The notes: generated from the letters alone by a model not told the origin. A stretch of DNA of 64,000 nt from Nocardioides mangrovicus (GCF_003674065.1 NZ_RDBE01000010.1:778906-842905), one strand, 5' to 3'; shown: positions 43,885-56,122, counted from the first letter of the stretch. Program-made: numbers and translations.

Positions 43885-44643
43885 TCAGGCAGCCGGCTTC
43901 GCGTAGCGCAGCTCCAAGGTCCCGGTGTAGCCCTTGAGCGCCACCCGGGTGGTCTCGACGTCGTAGCCCAGGCCGTAGGCGTCGGCCACGGTGCGGTAGG
44001 AGTCGATGTAGTCGGAGTCGTCGAGGGCGGACAGCAGCGCCGTGGGGTCGCCGACCGCCTTGATGACGTAGGGCGGTGAGTACGGCACGCCGTGGAGGAT
44101 GACGGTCGGTCCGGCGCACTTGATGCCGGTGGTGGAGATGATCCGCTGGTCCATGATCGAGATGCCGCGAGCCCCGCCCAGCCACAGCGCGTTGACGACG
44201 GCCTGCAGGTCCTGTTGGTGCACCACCAAGGTGTCCAGGGCGGGGTGGCCCTTGGCGATGGCCTTGTCGGTCACGTCCTCCGGAGCGTCGGTGAGCGTCA
44301 CCTCGACGCCGGCGCCGGACATCGGATCGAGTCCGGCGGGTGCCTGCAGCGCCTCGGCCTTGGCCTGGAGCGCCTGGACCTGCTTGCCGGTGACCGCCCG
44401 GGAGAGGCTGTCGACCTCGCGGTTCAGCTGGGCGACGCGCTGCTGCGCGGCGTCGGTGTCGCGCCGCTGGCCGAGCACGAGCGTGCCCAGATCGGTGACG
44501 CTGTTGGAGCGGAGGTCGCCGCCCTTGGAGTCGATGGAGCTGGTCACGAACAGCGCTCCGGCCGCCACGAACGCCACCACGGCGAGCAGTCGCCACGACG
44601 TCAGCGCACGCCGGGCGTGGCGTCGCAGATGGCGGGTCGTCAC
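43885..44643 (-). CDS. DUF881-family membrane-anchored protein
   Basis: About 252 aa. One transmembrane helix (LLAVVAFVAAGALFVTSSI) is followed by a heptad-rich coiled coil (RVAQLNREVDSLSRAVTGKQ) and the DUF881 alpha/beta domain (GAGVEVTLTDAP, VNALWLGGARGISIMDQRII, GIKCAGPTVILHG). DUF881 proteins are found beside crgA and division genes; their function is unknown, and a NarX-sensor-like fold has been suggested. GTG 44641-44643 is preferred since TACCGT on the minus strand (44656-44651) is 7 bp upstream; an ATG at 44668-44670 would overlap the crgA start codon. It is convergent with pknB and divergent from crgA. Confidence 0.85.
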   Translation of the reverse strand: MTTRHLRRHARRALTSWRLLAVVAFVAAGALFVTSSIDSKGGDLRSNSVTDLGTLVLGQRRDTDAAQQRVAQLNREVDSLSRAVTGKQVQALQAKAEALQAPAGLDPMSGAGVEVTLTDAPEDVTDKAIAKGHPALDTLVVHQQDLQAVVNALWLGGARGISIMDQRIISTTGIKCAGPTVILHGVPYSPPYVIKAVGDPTALLSALDDSDYIDSYRTVADAYGLGYDVETTRVALKGYTGTLELRYAKPAA

Positions 44644-44650
44644 GGGCGGA

Positions 44651-44660
44651 ACGGTACGCT
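44651..44660. promoter_or_regulatory. Overlapping divergent -10 elements of DUF881 and crgA
   Basis: TACGCT on the plus strand (44655-44660) precedes the crgA ATG by 8 bp. TACCGT on the minus strand (44656-44651) precedes the DUF881 GTG by 7 bp. The two hexamers share bases 44655-44656. Confidence 0.5.
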
Positions 44661-44668
44661 GCTGTGCC

Positions 44669-45145
44669 ATGTCGAAGGTCAAGGCCAGGCAGCCGCAGTT
44701 GCGCGGGATCAGTGGGTATGAGACCTCGCTGGTCCGCTGCGCGATCGTGATCGTGCTGGTCGTGGTGGGGATCGCCTGGATCTTCACCTACACCAAGTTC
44801 GGCTACGACCACGCCCATTGGACCAAGTCCTCGGGGCTGAAGGAGCCGAAGAACCCGATCCCGTGGATGTCGGACCTCAAGGACTGGAACTACCTGATCG
44901 GCTTCGGGCTGTTCTTCCTCGGACTCATCGTCGCCGCCCACAAGTCGACGCCGTTGGGCCGCGGCCGCGGTGTCGTGGTCGGCATGCTCGGCTGCTTCCT
45001 CATCGGGCTGGCCTGGGTCGTCTTCTTCTACTTCGTGGGCGCGGACACGCAGATCCCGCTCTTCGCCGAGCTCGGCCAGAAGAACCTGTTCGTCGGCGTG
45101 GCCTTCATGGCCGTGGGCTTCTCCTACGCCACCAAGTGGGAGTAG
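44669..45145 (+). CDS. crgA: Cell-division protein CrgA, internally duplicated
   Basis: 158 aa, nearly twice the usual 84-95 aa of CrgA. Residues 101-158 form a standard CrgA unit (FLIGLAWVVFFYF, then ELGQKNLFVGVAFMAVGFSY). Residues about 23-92 repeat the same plan: VVVGIAWIFTY, then DLKDWNYLIGFGLFFLGLIV. Four transmembrane helices in two hairpins are predicted in place of one pair. CrgA recruits or restrains FtsZ, FtsI/PBPs and CwsA at the septum and is needed for sporulation septation control in Streptomyces. The ATG is leaderless behind TACGCT. A hairpin with TTTT follows the stop. Confidence 0.9.
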   Translation: MSKVKARQPQLRGISGYETSLVRCAIVIVLVVVGIAWIFTYTKFGYDHAHWTKSSGLKEPKNPIPWMSDLKDWNYLIGFGLFFLGLIVAAHKSTPLGRGRGVVVGMLGCFLIGLAWVVFFYFVGADTQIPLFAELGQKNLFVGVAFMAVGFSYATKWE

Positions 45146-45151
45146 TTACAC

Positions 45152-45175
45152 CCCTGTAGTTACCCACAGGGTTTT
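45152..45175 (+). terminator. Rho-independent terminator of crgA
   Basis: CCCTGT-AGTTACCC-ACAGGG followed by TTTT, 6 bp after the crgA stop. Confidence 0.75.
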
Positions 45176-45207
45176 CCACGGATGTGGAGAACTTCCGGTG
45201 GCCTGAC

Positions 45208-46083
45208 TCAGAGCTGGCTGGCGCGCAGGACGCTGGCCAGGAGGGCGGCGACCACCACGACGCCGATCGCCGTCCACTGCCACGACTCACGGTTCTTGCG
45301 GGGCGCGTAGACCACCGCCGCGGTGAGCACGATGCCGCCCACCAGGCCGCCCAGGTGGCCCTGCCAGGAGATGTTGAGCCCGGCGAAGAAGGTGATGAAC
45401 AGGTTCAGGCCCAGCCAGAACAGGATCTGCCGCAGGTCGAGGTGCTGCTTGAGCGCGACTACGAGCAGCGCGCCGAGGAGGCCGAAGATCGCCCCGGAGG
45501 CGCCGAGCGTCTGGGCGTTGGGGGCGCTGAACCACATCACCGCCGCGCTGCCCACCAGCCCCGAGCCGAGGTAGACGGCTAGGAACCGTGCCCTTCCCAG
45601 CACCTGCTCGAGGATCGGTCCCAGGAAGTACAGCGAGAACATGTTGGCGCCCAGGTGCCAGACGGCCTGCTGGGTGAACAGCGAGGTGAACAGCTGCCAG
45701 TACGCCCCGTCGGCGACACCGCGGATCAGGTGCCCGTTGCCGAAGGCCGACGCAGGCAGCAGCGCGAGGGCGTCCACCACCCGCCCCGTGCTGGCCGTGG
45801 CCACGATGGCCACGAAGACCACCACGTTGATGCCGATCAGCGTCATCGTGGTCTGACCGACCGCCAGCGCCCGGGCCCCGCCGTAGGTGCCCTTGCCCTG
45901 CCGGGTCTGCTTGGCGCCCTGCTTGACGCACTCGGGGCACTGGAAGCCCACCGCGGCGTCGTGCATGCAGTCCGGGCAGATCGGCCGGTCGCAACGCTGA
46001 CACCGGATCCAGGTCTCCCGGTCCGGGTGGCGGTAGCAGACCGGCGGGGCGGCGGGCCCCGCGGTCGGGTCGGGCTGGCTCAG
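45208..46083 (-). CDS. Rhomboid-family intramembrane serine protease with N-terminal zinc finger
   Basis: 291 aa if started at CTG 46081-46083. Six transmembrane helices hold the GxSG serine (GASGAIFG, Ser196) and the partner histidine (GHLGGLVGG, His243). In-frame sequence before the first ATG (45966) encodes a conserved Cys/His finger: PVCYRHPDRETWIRCQRCDR and PICPDC, continuing into FQCPEC. No ATG, GTG or TTG lies between this and the upstream stop; CTG-AGC after GAGGGGTGAACCGCAG is the best start. The protease cleaves membrane substrates of unknown identity. It lies 7 bp after the cyclophilin gene and probably shares its transcript. Confidence 0.88.
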   Translation of the reverse strand: MSQPDPTAGPAAPPVCYRHPDRETWIRCQRCDRPICPDCMHDAAVGFQCPECVKQGAKQTRQGKGTYGGARALAVGQTTMTLIGINVVVFVAIVATASTGRVVDALALLPASAFGNGHLIRGVADGAYWQLFTSLFTQQAVWHLGANMFSLYFLGPILEQVLGRARFLAVYLGSGLVGSAAVMWFSAPNAQTLGASGAIFGLLGALLVVALKQHLDLRQILFWLGLNLFITFFAGLNISWQGHLGGLVGGIVLTAAVVYAPRKNRESWQWTAIGVVVVAALLASVLRASQL

Positions 46084-46090
46084 CTGCGGT

Positions 46091-46600
46091 TCACCCCTCG
46101 CGGTCGATCTCGACGGTCTCGATGACCACCGGGTCGGCCGGGACGTCGCGCGCGCCGGTCGGCGTCGAGGCGATGGCGTCGACGACCTGCTGACTGGCGG
46201 GGTCGGTGACCTCGCCGAAGATGGTGTGGCGCCGGTTCAGGTGCGGCGTCGGGGCGACGGTGATGAAGAACTGCGAGCCGTTGGTGCCCGGGCCCGCGTT
46301 GGCCATCGCCAGCAGGTAGGGGCGGTCGAACTGCAGCTCGGGGTGGAACTCGTCGGCGAACTGGTAGCCCGGACCGCCGGTACCGGTGCCCAGCGGGCAG
46401 CCGCCCTGGATCATGAAGCCCTCGATGACCCGGTGGAAGCCCAGGCCGTCGTAGAAGCGCTCACCGCTGCGTCCGGCGTCGTCGTGGTAGTCCTTGGTGC
46501 CCTCGGCCAGCCCCACGAAATTGTCCACCGTCTTCGGGGCGTGGTTCTCGAACAGGTCCACGACCACGTCGCCGCGGTTGGTCTTCAGCGTCGCCTTCAT
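46091..46600 (-). CDS. ppiA: Cyclophilin-type peptidyl-prolyl isomerase
   Basis: 169 aa, a single cyclophilin domain. [20 protein letters not shown] contains the catalytic Arg/Phe region, and [20 protein letters not shown] the Gln/Phe substrate pocket. [11 protein letters not shown] has His in place of the usual Trp that sensitises to cyclosporin (WLDGKHxVFG). It accelerates Xaa-Pro isomerisation during folding in the cytoplasm; there is no signal peptide. The ATG follows GGGAGGATCGAGGC. The gene order with crgA, DUF881, rhomboid and the DUF5324-like gene matches Streptomyces. Confidence 0.95.
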   Translation of the reverse strand: MKATLKTNRGDVVVDLFENHAPKTVDNFVGLAEGTKDYHDDAGRSGERFYDGLGFHRVIEGFMIQGGCPLGTGTGGPGYQFADEFHPELQFDRPYLLAMANAGPGTNGSQFFITVAPTPHLNRRHTIFGEVTDPASQQVVDAIASTPTGARDVPADPVVIETVEIDREG

Positions 46601-46686
46601 GCCTCGATCCTCCCATGAACCCCAAGACGGGCCGCTTCGCCCACCCGGGGGTTTCGCGGGCTGTGGGGTGGGGGCAGGATGGGGAC

Positions 46687-47409
46687 ATGTTCCGGAAGAA
46701 GAGCCGATTCGACCAGGTCCGCGACACCGTGCAGGACCGAGCCTCCGACCTGATCGACCAGGCCTCCGACGCCTGGAGCGACCACGTGGCCCCCGCGCTC
46801 GAGGACGCCCGCAAGCAGGCGGGTCCCGTCATCGCCGACGCGCGCAAGAAGGCCCAGCAGACCGCGGGCCCGGTGCTCGAGGACGCCCAGAAGCGCTTCA
46901 AGGACGACGTCGTGCCCGCCGTGACCTCGGCCGTGGCCGACGCGCGCGACAAGGCCCAGGAGAAGGTCGGGCCGTACCTCGACGACGCCCGCGCCGAGGC
47001 CGCCCGCCGCGGCGCCGCCACGGCCGCCGCCGTCCGCGGTGAGATCGACCCGCCGAAGAAGAAGCACCGGCTGCGCACCGTCCTGCTCGCCGGCGGCCTG
47101 CTCGGGCTGGGCGCGTTCGTGTTCAGCAAGCTGCGCACCAACGACGGTGCCGACCCGTGGCAGTCCTCCTACACCCCGCCGGCACCGCCCTCGCCGCGCC
47201 CTGCGCCGAGCGCCGCCGCGGGCGAGAGCACCAACAAGCCCCCGGCCCCCGCGCGGAAGAAGGCGGCGTCGGCCGACGACGCCGCCGGCGCCACCCCGGG
47301 CGAGGCGGCCAGCGACGACGCCGCCGAGTCGGGCCCGCACGCGGTCACCACGCCGGACGAGCCGGCCACCGAGACCGACGTCAGCGAGAAGCCGGACCCG
47401 AAGCCGTAA
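46687..47409 (+). CDS. DUF5324-like amphipathic-helix membrane protein
   Basis: 240 aa. Residues 5-115 are a long repetitive amphipathic helix with Ala/Asp/Lys 11-mer-like repeats (e.g. [20 protein letters not shown] and [15 protein letters not shown]) like apolipoprotein or YtxH proteins. One transmembrane helix ([19 protein letters not shown]) and a disordered Ala/Pro/Asp tail follow. Equivalent genes sit beside crgA and the cyclophilin in Streptomyces (DUF5324). It may bind membranes or the envelope; the function is unknown. ATG 46687 is preferred; CAGGAT is 6 bp upstream. The last 29 bp overlap the convergent DUF3817 gene. Confidence 0.78.
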   Translation: MFRKKSRFDQVRDTVQDRASDLIDQASDAWSDHVAPALEDARKQAGPVIADARKKAQQTAGPVLEDAQKRFKDDVVPAVTSAVADARDKAQEKVGPYLDDARAEAARRGAATAAAVRGEIDPPKKKHRLRTVLLAGGLLGLGAFVFSKLRTNDGADPWQSSYTPPAPPSPRPAPSAAAGESTNKPPAPARKKAASADDAAGATPGEAASDDAAESGPHAVTTPDEPATETDVSEKPDPKP

Positions 47410-47785
47410 CGGCCGGCTCGGCCACCTCGGGGTGCGTCGCCTTGACGCGGCGCACCGCCCGTAGCTCCGCCCAGAACGACACGATCGGGATCGTGCCGCA
47501 CAGCAGCGTCACCACGGTGAACAGCAGCGGCCACTTCGCGCGCAGCGCCAGTGCGAAGGCGATCAGCAGGAACACCATGTAGATGAAGCCGTGGGCGGTG
47601 CCGAGGTAGAGGTCGATGTGGTAGCCGACCCGCTGCAGCGGTGAGCCCACCTCGAGCTGGGAGGGCCACAGGTCGGGGAACACGTTGTGCAGGTGCTCCA
47701 GGGGCACCCCCACCAGCAGCAGGGTGACGATCGAGATCCCGACGACGGTGGCCAGCACCTGGTAGGCGCGCAGCAGCGGCTTCAC
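47381..47785 (-). CDS. DUF3817 integral membrane protein
   Basis: 134 aa with three transmembrane helices (LATVVGISIVTLLLVGVPLE, GTAHGFIYMVFLLIAFALAL and LLFTVVTLLCGTIPIVSFWA). The HGFIYMVFLL and GTIPFxSF-like motifs are those of DUF3817, a family of actinobacterial small membrane proteins with no known function. The GTG at 47783-47785 lies 7 bp after TACCTT (minus strand 47798-47793), a leaderless layout. It overlaps the DUF5324-like gene tail to tail and faces a long hairpin upstream. Confidence 0.9.
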   Translation of the reverse strand: MKPLLRAYQVLATVVGISIVTLLLVGVPLEHLHNVFPDLWPSQLEVGSPLQRVGYHIDLYLGTAHGFIYMVFLLIAFALALRAKWPLLFTVVTLLCGTIPIVSFWAELRAVRRVKATHPEVAEPAVTASGPASR

Positions 47786-47812
47786 GGCCTCGAAGGTAGC
47801 CGGGACGGCACA

Positions 47813-47856
47813 ACGTCATACGAGGTGGTCGCCGAAGCGACCACCTCGTATGACGT
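47813..47856. repeat. 20-bp perfect hairpin between DUF3817 and endonuclease I
   Basis: ACGTCATACGAGGTGGTCGC (47813-47832) and its exact complement (47837-47856) surround the loop CGAA. It lies 6 bp after the endonuclease stop and can act as its terminator, although the absence of mismatches is unusual. Confidence 0.65.
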
Positions 47857-47862
47857 CACGGG

Positions 47863-48681
47863 TCATCCCCAGATGACGTCGGCCCACTCCGGGTGGTCGA
47901 TGAACGGGTTCCGGTTGTGCTGCCAGGTGTCGTAGATCTTCTCGTTGCGCGAGATCTCCAGCGCGCTGGGCGGATCCTCGTCGTTCCACGCCAGCAGCGT
48001 GGAGAGCTTGCCGATGTGCGGCGCCGAGCCGTTGCCGGTGAGCTGGTTCACCTCGAGGTCGGGGAACCCGTCGCCGCCGTCCCAGCGCACCGACATGTAC
48101 AGGATCATCCGGGCCACGTCGCCCTTGTCGGCGTCACGCGGCTCGAACGAGTCGGAGTCGGCGTAGTTGCCGGGGGCATCGGAGATCGCGGAACCGCCCT
48201 CGTCGAAGTCGAGGTTCCCGCGCTCGTCGTTGACGTGGACGTCGGCGGCGCGCAGGTGGCCGATGTCGGTGCCGGGACCCGAGGCGGTGCCGAAGTCGCC
48301 GTGGCTCTTGGCCCACACGTGCTCGCGGTTCCACTGGCCGAGGCTGCCGCCGTGATCGGACTTCGCGATGCTCGTGCCGGTGTAGAGCTCGATGACGTCG
48401 TCGGGGTTGTTCGGGTCCTCGTCGGTGTCCTGGATCGCGTCCCAGACCTCGTCGTAGGTCAGCGTGGTGACGCCGGTGGAGATGATCGTGTGGAGCTTCT
48501 TCTCCAGAGCCGAGCCGTTCAGGCCGTCGGTACCGGCGTAGTAGTCGGCCTCGGAGACGGCGACGAAGTGCGGGGCAGCGGGCTCCTGCTGTGCGTTCGT
48601 CGGGCTACCGGCCGCGGCCGGTAGCCCGACGACGGCAGTGGTGAGGACGGCGACGACCACACGTGGCACCCGAGATCTCAT
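47863..48681 (-). CDS. Secreted endonuclease I family protein
   Basis: 272 aa. A signal peptide (MRSRVPRVVVAVLTTAVVGL, cleavage near AAA-GSP) is followed by the EndA/NucM fold: LTYDEVWDAIQDTDED, GGSLGQWNREHVWAKSHGDF with the beta-beta-alpha-metal His, DIGHLRAADVHVNDERGNLD and VARMILYMSVRWDGG. It cuts double-stranded DNA non-specifically outside the cell. The ATG at 48679-48681 is preferred to an upstream TTG and lies 7 bp after CAGATT. Together with the nuclease at 17567 it gives the organism two secreted DNases. Confidence 0.9.
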   Translation of the reverse strand: MRSRVPRVVVAVLTTAVVGLPAAAGSPTNAQQEPAAPHFVAVSEADYYAGTDGLNGSALEKKLHTIISTGVTTLTYDEVWDAIQDTDEDPNNPDDVIELYTGTSIAKSDHGGSLGQWNREHVWAKSHGDFGTASGPGTDIGHLRAADVHVNDERGNLDFDEGGSAISDAPGNYADSDSFEPRDADKGDVARMILYMSVRWDGGDGFPDLEVNQLTGNGSAPHIGKLSTLLAWNDEDPPSALEISRNEKIYDTWQHNRNPFIDHPEWADVIWG

Positions 48682-48735
48682 GGCCGTCAATCTGGTGCAG
48701 CCCGAAGGTCGGTGACTAGCTCAGGTTCGTGCAGT

Positions 48736-49488
48736 TCATCGCTCGGCAACCGCCTCCTCGCGGAGCTCCTCGGGCACCGGCGGGTTGAGCTCGTCGCGCA
48801 GCCACCGCACCCAGACGGCCACCGCGAAGCCGCCGAAGACCCACCACTCCACGGCGTAGAACAGGTTGCGCAGACCGGTGCTCCAGCTCACGCCGGGAGT
48901 CGACTGCGGTCCCACGGCGGCCAGCGTGGTCCGGGCGGCGGCCGGTTCGTCGCGGGCGATGACATAGCCGCTGTAGAGATCGGTGTCGACCCGGTTGACC
49001 AGATCGGGGATCGCCAGCTCGGGCACCACGTCGTCGTGGCGGTCCTCGTCGACCAGACCGTCGCCGTCGCCCGGCTGCAGCCAGCCGGTGACAGCGGCCG
49101 CACCCGAGACGCTCGGCGCCTGCGGTCGCGTCGACCAGCCGCGCACCACCGGCATCGCCGAGCGGGTGCCGTCGACCAGGAGGGGAGAGACCACCCAGTA
49201 GCCGCTGCGGCCGCCGTGCTCGCGGCCCTTGACGTAGACCGTGCCGCTGCTCAGCCACGACCCCGAGAGACGCACCGGCTGGCCGATGCTCTTGCCCGGG
49301 AACGCGCTGTCGCCGCCCATGACGCTGGCCAGCGCCACGGGCCGCGCGTCGGTGAGGTCGCGCGCGGCCTCCGCACGGTGCTCGCGCCAGGCGTGCAGCT
49401 GCCACAGCCCCAGCCCGCCGGCGGCGATCACCGCCAGCACCACGGCCACGTGCCCGCCCCAGAACCGCCAGGCGAGCAGCTTGATCAC
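48736..49488 (-). CDS. SURF1-family cytochrome-oxidase assembly protein
   Basis: 250 aa with two transmembrane helices, one at each end (HVAVVLAVIAAGGLGLWQLH and AVEWWVFGGFAVAVWVRWLR), around an extracytoplasmic domain. SURF1 motifs include GLGLWQLHAWREHRAE, VRLSGSWL, VVSPLLVDGTRSAMPVVRGW and NLFYAVEWWVFG. It helps insert heme a into cytochrome c oxidase. The GTG at 49486-49488 follows TACCCT (minus strand) by 6 bp, and GGAGG also overlaps the gap, so the initiation mode is uncertain. It sits 19 bp beyond the thioesterase gene. Confidence 0.9.
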   Translation of the reverse strand: MIKLLAWRFWGGHVAVVLAVIAAGGLGLWQLHAWREHRAEAARDLTDARPVALASVMGGDSAFPGKSIGQPVRLSGSWLSSGTVYVKGREHGGRSGYWVVSPLLVDGTRSAMPVVRGWSTRPQAPSVSGAAAVTGWLQPGDGDGLVDEDRHDDVVPELAIPDLVNRVDTDLYSGYVIARDEPAAARTTLAAVGPQSTPGVSWSTGLRNLFYAVEWWVFGGFAVAVWVRWLRDELNPPVPEELREEAVAER

Positions 49489-49507
49489 GCCTCCAGGGTA
49501 GGCGGGC

Positions 49508-50005
49508 CTACCGCAGCGCCATCGAGCCGGACAGGTCGGCCGGCCACGGCAGGTCGACGTCGCCCGCCACCTGCTCGTCGAGCGCGGCCGCGACGTCGTC
49601 GGGCCACGGTGCGGTGCGCCGGCTCTCCATGTCGACGTGGAGGAAGACCTCCTCCATCACGTAGCTGAGCTGCTGGTGGGTGTCGTCGAGCAGGTACACC
49701 AGCGCATGGGCCGCCCGCTCGGAGCGACCGATGAGCCGCACCCGGACCGAGATGTGGTCCCCGGTGCGCAGCTCGGCCAGGTAGGTCATGTGGTGCTCGG
49801 CGGAGAACACCGCCTGCCCGGCGGTGGTCGGCCAGTTCTGCGGGATGCCGAGCTTGGCCAACGCCTCGTCGAGGCCCTCGCTGGCGATGCCGACGTAGTG
49901 GCGGATGTTGAGGTGGCCGTTGATGTCCTCGAACGGCGCCGGCACCACCTGCGGCAGCAACGGCGGCAGGGCGACCAGGTCGTCGTAGGTGGGGTGGGCG
50001 GTCAT
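49508..50005 (-). CDS. Hotdog-fold acyl-CoA thioesterase
   Basis: 165 aa. FEDINGHLNIRHYVGIASEG is the hotdog signature in which the Asp/Asn-Gly-H-x-N motif provides the catalytic carboxylate of 4-hydroxybenzoyl-CoA-type thioesterases. HHMTYLAELRTGDHISVRVR and VMEEVFLHVDMESRRTAPWP follow. It hydrolyses acyl-CoA thioesters of unknown chain. ATG 50003-50005 is chosen over an upstream start; GACGAT lies 6 bp before it. It lies next to tRNA-Ala and upstream of surf1. Confidence 0.85.
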   Translation of the reverse strand: MTAHPTYDDLVALPPLLPQVVPAPFEDINGHLNIRHYVGIASEGLDEALAKLGIPQNWPTTAGQAVFSAEHHMTYLAELRTGDHISVRVRLIGRSERAAHALVYLLDDTHQQLSYVMEEVFLHVDMESRRTAPWPDDVAAALDEQVAGDVDLPWPADLSGSMALR

Positions 50006-50049
50006 GGGGCCATCGTCCCATCCCCCTCCCAGCACCCGAACGAGCAGGT

Positions 50050-50066
50050 CTCCGGTCGAGCCGGAG
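50050..50066 (-). terminator. Hairpin downstream of tRNA-Ala
   Basis: CTCCGG-TCGAG-CCGGAG, 28 bp beyond the 3' end of tRNA-Ala (minus strand) and upstream of the thioesterase gene. Confidence 0.5.
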
Positions 50067-50093
50067 GGATGGGACGGCAGTCGAACGAGCGGG

Positions 50094-50166
50094 TGGAGCC
50101 AAGGGGACTCGAACCCCTAACCCCCTGCTTGCAAAGCAGGTGCGCTACCAATTGCGCCATGGCCCC
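50094..50166 (-). tRNA. tRNA-Ala (anticodon TGC)
   Basis: 73 nt without encoded CCA. The acceptor GGGGCCA pairs with TGGCTCC (one G-T). The anticodon arm CCTGC-TTTGCAA-GCAGG reads TGC. The T arm GGTTCGAGTCC is present. Confidence 0.95.
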
Positions 50167-50178
50167 CGGTGGGCGGTC

Positions 50179-50304
50179 TCAGGCCTTGTGGACCGGGTCG
50201 GTGGCCTCGTGCCACAACGTCTGGTCGGCCTTGTTCTCGTCCAGCTTCTTCTTGACGACCAGTCCCGCACCGATCGCGGCGGCCAGGAGGAGCAACTTCT
50301 TCAT
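50179..50304 (-). CDS. DLW-39 family protein
   Basis: 41 aa. MKKLLLLAAAIGAGLVVKKK is a short hydrophobic N-terminal segment followed by basic residues, and the C-terminal half (DENKADQTLWHEATDPVHKA) carries the LW and ATDPV motifs of the actinobacterial DLW-39 family. The function is unknown. These genes typically lie between tRNA-Ala/tRNA-Ile and gyrA, as here. The ATG lies 6 bp after TACGTT (minus strand 50316-50311), so the mRNA is leaderless. Confidence 0.88.
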   Translation of the reverse strand: MKKLLLLAAAIGAGLVVKKKLDENKADQTLWHEATDPVHKA

Positions 50305-50326
50305 GGCCCCAACGTACTGGACAGCC

Positions 50327-50368
50327 CGTGTGCTGGGGCGGTCGCTCCAGCGACCGCTGCAGCACACG
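50327..50368 (-). terminator. Long imperfect hairpin downstream of tRNA-Ile
   Basis: CGTGTGCT (50327-50334) pairs with AGCACACG (50361-50368), and the inner CGGTCGCT (50339-50346) pairs with AGCGACCG (50349-50356). It begins 5 bp after the CCA end of tRNA-Ile. Confidence 0.6.
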
Positions 50369-50372
50369 AGAG

Positions 50373-50449
50373 TGGTGGGCCTAAGAGGACTTGAACCTCT
50401 GACCTCTTCCTTATCAGGGAAGCGCTCTAACCGTCTGAGCTATAGGCCC
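50373..50449 (-). tRNA. tRNA-Ile (anticodon GAT)
   Basis: 77 nt with encoded CCA. The acceptor GGGCCTA pairs with TAGGCCC. The anticodon arm reads CTTCC-CTGATAA-GGAAG with GAT. The T arm GAGGTTCAAGTCCTC is intact. Together with tRNA-Ala it forms the pair next to gyrA usual in actinobacteria. Confidence 0.96.
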
Positions 50450-50516
50450 GGGTGGGTCGCCGAGGCAACCGCCGCAGATTACCGCAGCGGGTCGACGCCG
50501 ACCAAAACGCCTCGGG

Positions 50517-51061
50517 CTAGTTGTCCTCGGTCAACGTGACCTCGATGCCGCCCAGCAGCGTGGCCGAGAGGTTGTAGAGGAACGCCCCGAGGGTGGCGAT
50601 GGCGGTGATGAGGACGACGTCGACGACCGCGACCAGCATGGTGAAGCCCAGAACGCGACCGGTGCCCACGTAGTCCTGGATGCGGAAGTCGTTGCCCATC
50701 ACCGTCTGGATGGTGTTGTTCAGGCTGTCCCACACGCCGGCGGCGCCGAGCACCGTCCACACGATGGCCACCGCGACGACGGTGACGATGCCCATCGCGA
50801 TGGAGAGCAGGAACGACGTCTTCATCACCGACCAGGCGTCGACCTGGGTCAGCCGCAACCGGGCCCGGCGCGGGCGCCGGACCGTCTTGGCCGCCGGCGC
50901 CTGGCCCGACGTCGCGGCCGGACGCTCGGTGCGGGCGCCGTTGCGCGTGGTCCCGGACGGCGAAGCGGCCGCTGGAGCCGGTGACGCGGCGCGCGAGGAG
51001 CGGGCCGAGGAGCGCTCGGCCACCCGGCTCAGCCGGGTCGTGCTCTGCTCACGCTCGCTCA

Positions 51062-51062
<1 letters not shown>
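50517..51062 (-). CDS. DUF3566 membrane protein
   Basis: 181 aa. The first 65 residues are disordered, Ser/Ala/Arg-rich. LRLTQVDAWSVMKTSFLLSI is the diagnostic start of DUF3566, with two transmembrane helices (AMGIVTVVAVAIVWTVLGAA and LGFTMLVAVVDVVLITAIAT) and the FLYNLSATLLGGIEVTLTED C-terminal motif. It occurs directly after gyrA in most actinobacteria and is of unknown function. Its ATG shares one base with the gyrA stop (TGATG), indicating translational coupling. Confidence 0.93.
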
Positions 51063-53740
<2,678 letters not shown>

Positions 53741-53761
53741 GGATGTATCTCCTTGCCCGCT

Positions 53762-53798
53762 CGGTTTCGAGACGGTCGCTGCGCGACCTCCTCAACCG
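53762..53798. repeat. Palindromic repeat between gyrB and gyrA
   Basis: CGGTT (53762-53766) pairs with AACCG (53794-53798), and GGTCGC (53774-53779) with GCGACC (53783-53788). The sequence has the GGTTTCGA...CTCAACC layout of the element inside accD1 at 1609-1670. It lies 12 bp after the gyrB stop. Confidence 0.7.
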
Positions 53799-53810
53799 GC
53801 GTGGGCGGGG

Positions 53811-55979
<2,169 letters not shown>

Positions 55980-56095
55980 CGTCTCAGTTTACCTGTGAGG
56001 GGGCCCATTTCACGTATCTGCCCGCGTCGGTCGGCCACCACGACCTCAGAACGTGTCCTCAGAGCCCCGCAACCGCGGATCAGAGCACCTCGCGG

Positions 56096-56122
56096 CCGCT
56101 CGATGGACTCCCCATCGAGCGG
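56096..56122 (-). terminator. Hairpin after dciA
   Basis: CCGCTCGATGG pairs perfectly with CCATCGAGCGG around ACTCC, 46 bp after the dciA stop. The 188-bp dciA-gyrB gap holds this hairpin and the gyrB promoter; nothing else was seen. Confidence 0.6.

Noticed and set aside
50098-50449. Small frames overlapping tRNA-Ala and tRNA-Ile
   Set aside because: They translate tRNA sequence; only the DLW-39 gene between the two tRNAs has family motifs and a promoter.
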